Positions 12,301 to 21,321 of a DNA stretch of 64,000 bases are shown here, piece by piece. The notes beneath the pieces were generated by a model. It was not told the DNA's origin. It ran no database searches and was given only the letters and a program-made list of their open reading frames with translations. The stretch is from Rhyacophila brunnea. Lineage: Eukaryota > Arthropoda > Insecta > Trichoptera > Rhyacophilidae. The position numbers and the translations under genes are program-made. The stretch covers positions 62,001 to 126,000 of the forward strand of contig JAGYXB010001017.1 of assembly GCA_022495005.1 (NCBI GenBank), read 5' to 3'. How positions within the stretch are numbered: position 1 is the first letter of the stretch; the number at the start of each line of letters is the position of its first letter.

Positions 12301-13177
12301 GATTAACACATTTGAAGATGATTCTAAAGATACTTATAATAAGCTATGTCTTTGACCATTCAAGTGTGATAAACATCGTATGAATAATGATAATTATTGA
12401 CCTAAGAATAAGGTAGTGTTTTTTTGAAATACGCCATTTCTTTTGTCATTCCCCAGTGGTTAAGCTACAACATACGGCCGTAGCCATAAATTGACAAACT
12501 ATAATTGAAGTAGGGAGTAAAATGATATTGACGCGTGTGTTTGAACATAAAAAACTCCATAATAGCTCTGGACTTTGATTGTGGTTATAATAAATATTTA
12601 TTTTTATTTTCAGGTAAACTTACAGACGGTAGATTGGTCATCGGAGGAGGGACAAAAATTAGAAGAAGCCCTGGTTTTACCAGATGAAGTGCAAATGTTT
12701 GCCTTGTGCAGAGAAATACTTCAAGCGCAAACCTATCAAATTTATTTGAATACCCTCTACGGTATATCGAGTTTCATAGCGCTATATGGAGCATCAATGT
12801 ACTACAATCGGAAACTTCAACTCTTTGATAAGCCACCAATGGTAAGGTATACTATGTATAGCATCATGAGCTTGTTCGTGATGGGGGTTTACTTCCTGGC
12901 AAAAGATTCCACGCATGTGGCTTACGAAAAATCAGTAGACAAAACCTTGGCTGATCTCGGTCCGGAGTATATTGACAGTGGAATTGTGTTTTATGACAAG
13001 ATTTTGAAAAGAAATCAAGCACTGCACGTTCTCATGGGCAAGGAGGGGGAATCCAAATATTCGAAATTGGGAAATGAAAATTTCTTCATCAGGAATGTCC
13101 GAGTACCGATTATGCAGAGGAAACAATATTTTGAAACAAGAAAAAAGGCATTGGAAACACCGTCGACTGATAAATGA
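6380..13177 (+). CDS. TMEM177: TMEM177, mitochondrial inner-membrane protein of COX2 biogenesis
   Basis: Family role: an inner-membrane protein that stabilises COX20 during synthesis and assembly of cytochrome c oxidase subunit 2. Coding exons are 6380-6537 (donor GTATGT), 7051-7187 (acceptor TTTCAG, donor GTAAAA), 10269-10360 (acceptor TTTCAG, donor GTAAAT) and 12614-13177 (acceptor TTTTCAG). The phases join without a shift and give 316 residues, close to the usual length of about 310. Recognisable conserved parts are YDQGTPVPVPVQIQ across the exon 1/2 junction, CGAVVGIPTNF in exon 3, and two membrane segments in exon 4 (IYLNTLYGISSFIALYGAS and VRYTMYSIMSLFVMGVYFLA). A soluble C-terminal region follows. 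The exon 1 ATG starts MSFKRFSAWFKTDFGRNFAHGG, a basic amphipathic start fitting mitochondrial import. All three introns carry transposable elements. Confidence 0.92.
6694..6988. mobile_element. 295-bp MITE with 8-bp TSD (family M)
   Basis: Ends GGTAATTGTGCCGCAGAGG and, inverted, CCTCTGCGGCACATTTACC. A perfect direct repeat AAAGATGG flanks it (6686-6693 and 6989-6996). It lies in intron 1 of TMEM177, ending 62 bp before exon 2. Other copies are at 40038-40321 and, interrupted, at about 7208-8745. Confidence 0.85.
7208..8745. mobile_element. family M MITE interrupted by a pogo/Tigger-like element
   Basis: 7208-7290 and 8555-8745 are the two halves of a family M element, matching 40038-40321 in order. 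It begins about 20 bp after the exon 2 donor of TMEM177. The left end is decayed and no target duplication is visible. The halves are split by the insertion at 7293-8552. Confidence 0.7.
7293..8552. mobile_element. 1.26-kb pogo/Tigger-like non-autonomous element, TA TSD
   Basis: Ends CAGTCGAACTCGGTTATTAC and, inverted, GTAATAACCAAGTTCGACTG, with TA on both sides (7291-7292, 8553-8554). This is the classic form of Tigger-like ends. No transposase frame is seen. The uninterrupted host sequence survives in the copy at about 40118-40145. It lies in intron 2 of TMEM177. Confidence 0.8.
8769..8893. repeat. interspersed repeat shared with 43566-43725
   Basis: GGAAGCCAGCGGC..AACAA..TTTTGAAAATAGC and CCCGTAAACCGACTTGTACC are shared in the same order with 43566-43725. 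The second locus has an extra TTAGG-like stretch (TTAGGTTAGGTTAGG). No ends or target duplication were resolved. Confidence 0.5.
9331..9660 (-). mobile_element. RTE-type LINE 3' end, degraded
   Basis: On the minus strand it ends in a (TGATGA) tail, seen on the plus strand as ATCATCATCAGCC. Upstream are decayed words of the RTE reverse transcriptase C-terminal region, colinear with 61315-61650. It lies in intron 2 of TMEM177. Confidence 0.65.
9907..10000. repeat. small inverted-repeat element
   Basis: CTACAGATTGGTTTATTAG and, inverted, CTAATTAACCAATCTGTAG pair across about 55 bp. It is immediately followed by GGGGTCGTCCATATATGACA (about 10007), an end motif also present inverted at 32510-32545. 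Confidence 0.5.
10427..11032 (+). mobile_element. microsatellite-tail class element, short copy
   Basis: Begins ACTAGCAGTATCACCCGGCG and ends near ATTATAGTATAGAT, the same kind of ends as the element at 54616-56519 (ACTAGCTGAAGTACCCGG ... ATTAGTATAG). Helentron-associated (HINE/mini-me) elements have this look, but the class is an inference. It lies in intron 3 of TMEM177, just after exon 3. Confidence 0.5.
11884..12548 (+). mobile_element. solo arm of the TTAA foldback element
   Basis: Starts directly after TTAA (11880-11883) with CGGCCCACATGCTCGTCG and runs nearly base for base with the left arm of 43894-45282. It stops at TTTGAACAT, where the loop would begin. The second arm and second TTAA are missing. 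It lies in intron 3 of TMEM177, 65 bp before the exon 4 acceptor. Confidence 0.8.
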
Positions 13178-13479
13178 TTTAAATAGGTACCTCCAGCAAA
13201 AATCAGATTTTAAACATACAGTGCGACTTTTGTATCAAGTCTTCTACGTCACCACAGTCGTTTCTAGAACTAAAACCTACTGCCCCCCGCATTTATTCAC
13301 TGTAATTCAGTGGAGTTGTATTAACATTAAGATACCCAAACCTTCACGGGAGCAGGCGAAGAGCATTATCTAAAATGTAGAAGTATTGTGAGGTCGAAAA
13401 ACAGAAAAGAAACCTTTTAATTCCTTTCAATAATGTTAGAGATAGAGTATCTGCTATGACAAGTCAACACGAAAAGAGC

Positions 13480-13560
13480 ATGTGATGTAATAATATCAGC
13501 GTGCAAAAACCACGTGACGTAACAGTGTCAGCATATACAGCGCTGTGACGTAGAAGCTAG
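13480..13560. repeat. three short direct repeats with CRE-like TGACGTAA cores
   Basis: GTGATGTAATAATATCAGCGT, GTGACGTAACAGTGTCAGCAT and GTGACGTAGAAG recur about 30 bp apart in the transcribed region after the TMEM177 stop. TGACGTAA resembles a CREB/ATF site, but three copies in a 3' UTR could equally be a small tandem duplication. Confidence 0.4.
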
Positions 13561-13668
13561 CGTAGCTTTTTTTAATGGTTTATATCAAAGTTAGTTGGTA
13601 GCAATGAAATGGTCCATCATTTTCATTATTGTTTTGAGAATGTAATTTATTTATAAAACAGTGCATTT

Positions 13669-13674
13669 AATAAA
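13669..13674 (+). terminator. poly(A) signal AATAAA for TMEM177
   Basis: AATAAA about 490 bp after the TMEM177 stop, followed by a T-rich stretch. It is the most likely mRNA 3' end signal before the hAT element at 13796. Confidence 0.5.
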
Positions 13675-13795
13675 ATATGTTAATAGTATGTATTGGAGTT
13701 TCATTTATAAAAAAACTACTCACCCACTATAGTAATTATTTGGAGGTCAAGTAGAGTGTACACTCGAAAAAGAAATTTCTTAACATCCAATAGAG

Positions 13796-15025
13796 CAGTG
13801 TTTCCCAAAGTATGGTACGCATACCCCTCGGATACGGGAAGAGTTTGGTGGGGGTACGCGCTGCACCGGGCTTTGGCTGCGATTGGTGCAGCAAGCATTA
13901 ATAAGACATCAACGAGCACAAAAGAGCAATTATTGTTGGAATTAGCGTCAGACGGATTCTTGAAAAATAAATATAAGGAGTGTACTTTAACATCATTCTG
14001 GTTGCAAATGCAACATGTGCAGTGACGTCCCGTGGGGGTAGGCAGATTGATCATCGCTTGGTGGCGGCAGTTCCTCGAAGAGCAGCAAATCAAGAAGAAT
14101 CATTAGGTATACTTATTTAGAAATAGGTAGGTACATAAACATAGTAATAACGGAAATACCTTTACATTAAAAAATTCACCCCACTGGTTTGAAACAAAAT
14201 GTATTAATTAACATAAAAGGTTTAACAAGGTCTAAAGGTCGGGTTTGCGATATTTAGTTTACTTTTGTTGTCCTTGGACGTAACGTCCCTGAAGACCAGC
14301 AATGACACATGCAGATTTGCGAATTATACATATTTGAATTATAGGTAGATACATACTTACCTAATTAATTTATCCGATTATTTTTGCCAGTCACTCACAA
14401 GTTTTCAAAAAGTTGTCAGGTGTATTTTTTAATGTATCTGAAACCGTGGACTCATAATATTGTCTATTGAAGTAGAGATGGCATTTAAATTAGATTTAGT
14501 GGTATATATTTTGTTAGTAATGTATCCACACAACACATTTTCTTAAATATTGGTGTCATAAAAGGGTGATAAAAAAAAAACTGTATAAAAAAAATAGGGC
14601 GGCATTTTGTCAAGGGCCGTCACTGAACATGTGTATTCAGTTTTAACCCAGAAGGTCCTGAAATACATCTTGCCTTTTCCAGCTTCATATCAATGTGAAG
14701 TTTGCTTTTTCAGCATTTGTAGACATTAAGTCCAAGGCTTTTGGATGTGGAACCGCATCTCAGATTAAAATTAACAACCAGGGAAACAAATTACTATCTG
14801 CTCAACATATACAATCATCCTTCTCATTGATGATTATGAATGTTATTTATAATACAACTTTTATTTATATTTTATTATGAATGAATTTTATTTTTCATTT
14901 ATTATTATTTTGTTGATTGTTATTAAAGTATGTACATATATGCAATTTTTATTTTGACGAGGGGTACTCAGTGTTACGAAAATTATATAAGGGGTACACA
15001 GATGTCGAATGTTTGGGAAACACTG
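13796..15025 (+). mobile_element. hAT element (CAGTGTTTCCCAAA ends), interrupted
   Basis: Ends CAGTGTTTCCCAAAGT and, inverted, TTTGGGAAACACTG. The duplication is imperfect: ATAGAG adjoins both ends. Interrupted frames contain KEQLLLELASDGFLKNKYKE and SAFVDIKSK, pieces of a hAT transposase C-terminal (dimerisation) region of the ZBED/SCAND3-like kind. Related copies are at 34747-35418 and 59691-60362. A second hAT element sits inside at 14020-14625. Confidence 0.8.
14020..14625. mobile_element. 606-bp hAT-type element nested in another hAT
   Basis: Ends CAGTGACGTCCCGTGG and GGGCCGTCACTG, with a perfect 8-bp duplication AACATGTG (14012-14019 and 14626-14633). No protein recognised. Relatives are at 36262-36538, 39435-39900 and partial copies at 36723 and 59270-59312. 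Confidence 0.85.
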
Positions 15026-15489
15026 ATAGAGGAATGAAATAAATTTATAAAAAACTTAAAAAAATATCATTGTAACACATCCTTGTCTGATGATTTAATT
15101 TATACGAAGTTCCAATTCCAAAACAAGTTCCGAAGTTTCTGATTCAATGGAAGTTAATATGTATTTGAAGGTTAATGGTATGTTTTCAAGATTTCAATAC
15201 AATACATGATATTTATAAACCAACTGCATTTAGCTGACAGAAACATAAAAACCTATTTTTAGCAAAAATCATATGAAACCAATCCCTGGATTAAAAAGGA
15301 GAAAATCAAGCTTGATAGCATACTCTGGTACCGACAGAACACGAAGCATGCAATTTAATACTGAGAATTTATATTTAAAAACATAAATAGGTACTTACGT
15401 ATTTTTTAAATTTCAAAGATTAACGTACTATGTACAGCTACATCATGTTCGAATCCTGAGAGGATCATAATATAGGCCTGCAGCTTTTT

Positions 15490-15615
15490 TTATAAGAAAT
15501 AGATGTTAGCTATTTGCTCAATCTATTAGGTCCATACTCTGACTCAAAACACAAATTGAAAAACGATGTGTATTTGCCAAACCCAAGATTCGAACCTGGG
15601 CCATCTTGGGATTAA
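15490..15615 (-). repeat. tRNA-derived SINE, minus strand
   Basis: Reverse complement contains B-box GGTTCGAATC (from 15582-15598) followed by GGCAAATACACATCG and the family body ending TAGCTAACATCTATTTCTT. The body matches 1199-1290. Confidence 0.5.
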
Positions 15616-16129
15616 CTTACAATTAAAAAAAAACCCATTGCAAAATGTGCTTTCTTTAAACAGCCTGTTATTATTCTCTGTATTCCTGGTTTTAATATAT
15701 TTTATTTTTAAAAAATATAAATTTCCTATTTATATCTTCTAGTGCAGACTACAGCCCGCGAGCTTATACCGTTTCATTATTCTTATTGAATTGTTGGCTA
15801 TTGGAGAATCATTTATTTTTTTATGTTGAAATTCCTTTTTCATGATAATAAAAATAATGTATGTCTAAAAATAATATTTTATTTTGTGGCCCGCTGTTCA
15901 TTTTTTGTTCCTAATGTGACCCTTCATCCAAAAAACTTGCCCAGAGCTATAGTGTAACAACTTAACTTTGAAATTGCGACTTCTACTTTACACGGCTATA
16001 TTTAATTATTGTTACTGACTGCTCTTACTACGTGAAGTGTATTTCATCGTTTTCTCTCGCTCGGCATTGCTCTATGTCGTATCTTCTGTCAAAACTATCG
16101 AACTTCACACTTATGTGATGTTTATATAT

Positions 16130-16275
16130 TTGATATGGTCGCCTGCAATGCACGAGTGGTAAGTATTCAGTTATGAAATAGTGGGCTTCAGGTTTAAATC
16201 CTGCGTCTGACAAATTCACGTTTTTCAGTGTTTGGACCAAATAGCTTGGGCAAGTGGTCAACATGTCATTTAAAA
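16130..16275 (+). repeat. tRNA-derived SINE, plus strand
   Basis: ATGGTCGCCTGCAATGCACG begins a tRNA-like head; B-box-like AGGTTTAAATCC is near 16190. The body TTTGGACCAAATAGCTTGGG and GCAAGTGGTCAACAT matches the other family members. Confidence 0.5.
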
Positions 16276-18600
16276 ATCTATTATGAAACCTTTTGAGGTG
16301 GCCGAGATTCATTCAATTCACACATCTTTATAATAATTGGGGGTCTTGACAGTTCTGATTATAAATCATTCAAATAGCTTAGATCAGTTTCTCAAAATAT
16401 TTAGTAATTGTGCAATGTTGCCCATCATAATATAATGTTAAAAAAACATCTCAATCCCATCCAAAGTAAGGAATAAAGAAATTATTAGCTAGCTACAAAG
16501 AAATAAAGACGGCATTGTCTTCAGATGAATTTGTTAGATTTTATAAACCCATCGACATCGAAATAACTTTTCCATGCAACTCATTTATTTTTTTAATATT
16601 TTGTACAAAGAACTGCAATTTTATGAAATATTTTTCTTTTAAACTAGTGTATTTGTTTAGTCCTCAGTCCCAATTAAATAAAACTTATATGCAAAGTTGT
16701 ACCCCAACTAAGCGAATTCGGTTTAAGCAATTTTTATCAGACCCACGTATCATGCGACTTCAGGGCATTACTGCAGGTCAGAAACATGTACAGTGAGGTC
16801 TCATTTTCAATCTGTTCAGAATTTAAATTAGGACAATTAGTCAAACCTGTCACAGGGGTACTAGGATCTTGCAAGTTTGAGAAATACTGGCATAGGCAAC
16901 ACTTTGGATGATTTCCGAATTATTGTATCTTCAACCACAATCTTTTTCTCATACATTTAGTGCTTACTGATGGGTATAATTGAAATTTTCCATCGTTTAT
17001 AACTTATAACTGGAGCCGTTACCTCTCGTCAGCGGACTGCTGTGTGGAAGACACCACGTGCAGGCACTTACCATGCTCCATTATCTTAATTGGAGTGTAT
17101 TAACGATGTACAACGCCACCTGCTAGTAAATTAGGGTATGTCATATGGAAAGAAGTATCGAAAGAAAAAGTACAAGATTTCTAAAAATTGATACTTTTTT
17201 TATAGCCTTATCTGTCCATAAATGATCTGATTTTGGATATTTTTAACCCACCTCCATACTATGATGGCTGGCTTCTACATTATTTCCTATGGAAAAAGTC
17301 CAGAGGCAAGTAGGGGGTCAGACGCTGTGTACGGTGTTTCATGTCGGTGAAGACACTAAGCTCTAAATTGTTACATTTTTTACCTTCGCGTTCGTTTTTA
17401 TTTTATTCTCAGAAAGTATAGTTTTATCATAAATCATCAGGTGTTAGAATTTAGAACCTCAGTATAAAAAGATATGTCAAATGTTAGCATATGGCACCTC
17501 ATTCAGCGGACAACTTATACTGGTCGATATATAGTTTTGATGATGTCACATCTTTTACAACCTATATTGTCCCTTTCCCCATTAGCACACATCATATTTT
17601 ATGTATGCCAAACAGTAATGGTAAAAATATAAGTATGCAATATTATTTAGAGATGTTCTCGAGTTCTGAGACGAGACAATACTTAAAAACTTGCCTACCA
17701 ACAAATCAAGATGGTTACATCTTCCCGCGATTATAAAATTAATAGATTCTAAACTTTTGAACCTACACAAAAAAAAAATTGAAACTGCAAACATTGCTAT
17801 ATAATTAAATATAGTTTGGACAGTCCACATTGTAAAAACTTGTGTGTTTAATCAAAATAACACTCCAAGAGACACATTGTTACCTCCGGCAAAGAGTAAT
17901 ATTTTTTCCTGCAACCACGTCCACACTTGCTTAATTATTCACATTCTCCACCTGAGTTGGAATACAAAAAAACATTCATTTACAATAATTGTACCGAGGT
18001 TCTGATTGCGACCTACTGCCGTATCTTCTCCCAAGTGACGATCCGCTGTTCAAGCATTCTTACTAATTCTGCTGAAAAAACTTTACGATATTACCAAGAT
18101 CCTCATCTGCATCAATATCAGGGCACATTTCAGCTAGCAGTTCTACTGTCATTCAAATTTGATTTATTGTACCGCTGTGTACAATGTCTCCCTGAACATT
18201 ACATTCACCACATAGCTGTGAATAGCTTCTCCTCTAAGGCAATCAGATCTCTTGCCCATTGTGGTTCGACTAGGGCTGTCAAAATAGTGTTCATACTCCG
18301 ATACTTTTTCTTCCATGATATATTTTTACCAGTATAGAATCATTTTATACTTTTTCCCTAGTCAAGTCGATTTGTCAAAAACATCCAACCCCAGAGTGTT
18401 GTAATATGTAACTACTTTTTAATGCATAATGAAATATATACTGTAAATAGAGATTAAACCAATGCTGTTTTCAAAACTTTTGTAACCAATTAATGTTATT
18501 ACCCGCAAATTTAATTGGTCATCCCACACTTTTAAACATAATTGCTTTCCAAGAAAATATTGCATTTTTTGTGATATTAATTAAGTTTTGATACTTTCAG

Positions 18601-18750
18601 AGGTGACCTCTACAATATGCTTTATGATCTGTTTCATGAAAATGTCACTAGATATGAAATGCACAATGGCAGTCCAATATTCCTCAATATTAACTATATA
18701 ATAAATCACTGGAATATACTTTGTCATTGGATTAAATGTTTTAGTTAGGT
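18601..18750 (+). other. unassigned exon-like open segment
   Basis: Acceptor GATACTTTCAG ends at 18600. The next frame (phase 2) is open for about 48 codons, beginning GDLYNMLYDLFHENVTRYEM, then a TAG. Composition of the first 34 codons looks coding. I do not recognise the protein and found no matching upstream exon. Confidence 0.25.
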
Positions 18751-19191
18751 AATACTACTTGTGCAAACAAGATATTATATTGTGAGCAGGATGGGTCAGG
18801 CGGCTTCATTGAAAACCAGTGAGAATTTAGTTTTAATAAACTTTAATCAGTTCAATTCATACCTACCACTAAAAACCTGAAGCATTAATGAAGACAGAAG
18901 CGTTTTTGAATGAATCGTTGAACTTGTATTTTTTTTTTTTGATGATCGCATAGCATTTATTGGGAAAATCATTCAAATGTTAGACCACATAAATATTTAA
19001 AGATTGTCTAGTGTACATATTTTAATAATTAAAATCAAATTAGGTATGTATTATAATTTATTGATTTCTTAGGGAGTTTTTGTTCCAATGAGGAATACGA
19101 TATTGTGGGAAAAATTATACTTGCCAAAATAGTGTTGGTCAAAGAAAATCTTTGATGTTTATTATTTCTCTAATGGTTACATTTATTTCAA

Positions 19192-19197
19192 TGATGT
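19192..19197 (-). terminator. poly(A) signal for MRPS21
   Basis: AATAAA on the minus strand, 91 bp after the MRPS21 stop; a second one is at 19158-19163. Confidence 0.5.
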
Positions 19198-19287
19198 CCT
19201 CAAATTTCTAAGCCTTCCGGGAATCCTTCCCAACGAATCACACAAATAAATAGAAAAAAAGGTGGCACCATTTCTTACAGAGGTATC

Positions 19288-21312
19288 TTAACGGTAGGCG
19301 GGGAATGGATCGGTTCTGTTTTTTCTCAAAATAAACTGTATTTTCCTATCCATATCCTCATTGTAGATCGCTTTACACTTTTCATAATTGACGCGACGTC
19401 TTGTCTGAAAGCAAAAGACGACTTTTGAGTCAATTTTTTGGCAATCAAATCAAACCTGACGTTGACTTACTGAATTTTATGCAATATATAATCAGCCATT
19501 ACAGCCTTATTTCGATACATGAATTAACTGTGTACACAATATTACAGTAATATAATATGAGGAGCTATAGAAAAATAAGTCTAGATTTAAGCCATATTTA
19601 ACAACCATCACAATACATAGTAATCTCTTGTCTACTTTTGAAGATAAAAATTAGATTAAAAAATACCTGTAAGTAAATTTAGGACCCATAGAATATTGCC
19701 ATAGTAATAAATTAGTCAGCGTATTGTATTCTTGAAATGCATGCACTAATGCTTACTTGCATATTAACATAACTGCTAGAATAGGATCCGTGGATCTATT
19801 CTATACACAAGGCGGCTATCAACGGTAGTTTATCATATTTATGTATTATAATTATTGTTACAATAAGTTAGCTGTCAAAACTGTCTATCTCGCTCTAAAA
19901 TTTAACACAGCCAAGAGGGTTGTTATAACATAGCACATATTGACAGTTTATACAGTTAACATTTAACTCTTCAATACATAAATATGATAAACTACCGCCG
20001 ATAGCGGCCTTGTGTATAGAATAGACTCACTGAGGTACTGCTAATTGAATGACATGTCCTACATAAACTAGTCAAAAAGTTGATATTGAGTTTATATAGT
20101 TAATGTTGTGTAAGGCGAAGAGCAGTGTAGTCCTAATAGGGGGCCTTCTAGCAATAACACATATGTTGCAATTTAGTAATGATAAACATTTTAAGTGTCG
20201 ATTAAACAAAACGTTTCTGAAAACATTAATATTTTAAAATATTTTATAAGTTCTCTTGAAGATGTAATTTAATGAAAAATTCAGTTTCGTAATTCAATAA
20301 AAAAAAATCATTCTAGAAAATAAATGTAACTTGAAATCCGTTTTATTTATATTGAAACAAGCTTCGGTATCGTCATGGTCCAAGTGTTAACTGTTACTGT
20401 TCAAAACACAACATAATATTAATAAAATAAATATGCAAAAGCTAGCCATCATGAACTACGGTTTTGAAGACGGATTCGGTTTAATACTCTATCAAGGTCA
20501 GGCCATAAATTGCAAGAAACGCGAAGCGTGCTACGTCCTCAAATATCACCAATATTGAATGCGTGTCTCATTAAACTAACCTTTTTATATGCCGCCGGTA
20601 GGTGATGTATGGCATACCTTGCACGCCGCGAATTTTATTGTAAAAATAAAATCAATTTACGTTGCAAGTGGTAAAAACGAATTCTGTTTCAATTTTGAGT
20701 ATGTGATGACATTCCCAATATATGTCGTTGTGTATGTTTAAAAAAAATTATTTACCCGCCGTTTCCCGATTAAAGTGGGACGTCCAAAGATGTCATTTTT
20801 GTATGAGCGGCGTTCCGTTCACAGAACAGTTCGTGTCTTAAGACGTCATCGGCAGCCATCCGGTTAATGCATATTATGATAAAGTAGCTATTAAATAATG
20901 CATGAATTTATTCTCATATTTCCCATACTCAAAACTTATTACAACCTCACCCCCATAAGGCAACCTTCTTTTTGATATTATTGTGATTCCTGATTTTAAG
21001 TATACTCATGCCGTGGGGATTCTATATATTGTTGCATGTATACTTGCGTAAGTATGCAATTACGTTTGTAATTGATAGATTAAAAAAAAATGAGATATAC
21101 TATCTGTGATAGCTGACAAATATGGAAAAAATCTAGCCGAAAATACCTCTGCAGTGAGAACCTACCTGAAACGGTTTCTCATAAAACCTAGTTCTCCGGA
21201 ATTGATCCAATATACCCTCTTTTCCTAATATTCTATTCAATACTTTACATGCCTCTTCAATGTTATTGTTTTGGACAAAGACTGTTCTAGCAATGAACGA
21301 AGCGTGCCGCAT
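19288..21312 (-). CDS. MRPS21: mitochondrial small ribosomal subunit protein bS21m
   Basis: Component of the mitochondrial 28S ribosomal subunit, homologous to bacterial bS21. Coding exon 1 (21166-21312) starts ATG at MRHASFIARTVFVQ and continues EEACKVLNRILGKEG..FRRTRFYEKPFQ, ending at donor GTAGGT after 49 codons. Coding exon 2 (19288-19404) follows acceptor CTTTCAG and encodes RRRVNYEKCKAIYNEDM..IQFILRKNRTDPFPAYR, then TAA. The join is in phase 0. The total of 87 residues equals the usual length for animals, and the YEKP, R-R-R..YEKC and RKNR motifs are hallmarks of the family. A splice acceptor (ATTTTAG) sits only 9 nt before the ATG, so a non-coding first exon lies upstream. The 1.76-kb intron holds a MITE. 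Both exons are too short for simple ORF searches. Confidence 0.93.
19795..20025. mobile_element. 231-bp MITE in the MRPS21 intron
   Basis: Inverted ends of about 50 bp: TCTATTCTATACACAAGGCG with, reverse-complemented, TCTATTCTATACACAAGGCC. The interior is AT-rich with no frame. No clear target duplication. Confidence 0.65.
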
Positions 21313-21321
21313 CTTGGTAGC

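Larger units (their letters stand above)
15026..19157. other. intergenic stretch with repeat remnants and two unresolved exon-like pieces
   Basis: Contains SINE copies (15490-15615, 16130-16275) and decayed hAT-like ends: 16384 CAGTTTCTCAAA against 16875 TTTGAGAAATACTG, with no clear duplication. A short repeat at 17491-17540 recurs inverted near 31265-31315. On the minus strand 18165-18312 reads through MGKRSDCLRGEAIHSYVV in one frame and VELLAEMCPDIDADEDLGN in another; this looks like a decayed transposase but I cannot name it. On the plus strand 18601-18750 follows a TTTCAG acceptor and is open. No confident gene. Confidence 0.4.

Noticed and set aside
12575..12613. Upstream ATG extending TMEM177 exon 4 as a stand-alone 200-residue protein
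   Set aside because: These codons lie in the intron polypyrimidine region; exon 4 starts at 12614 and joins exon 3 in phase 0 to make a protein of normal length.
13716..14093. 125-codon minus-strand frame as a gene
   Set aside because: It spans the boundary of two nested hAT elements, including their ends and the target duplication.
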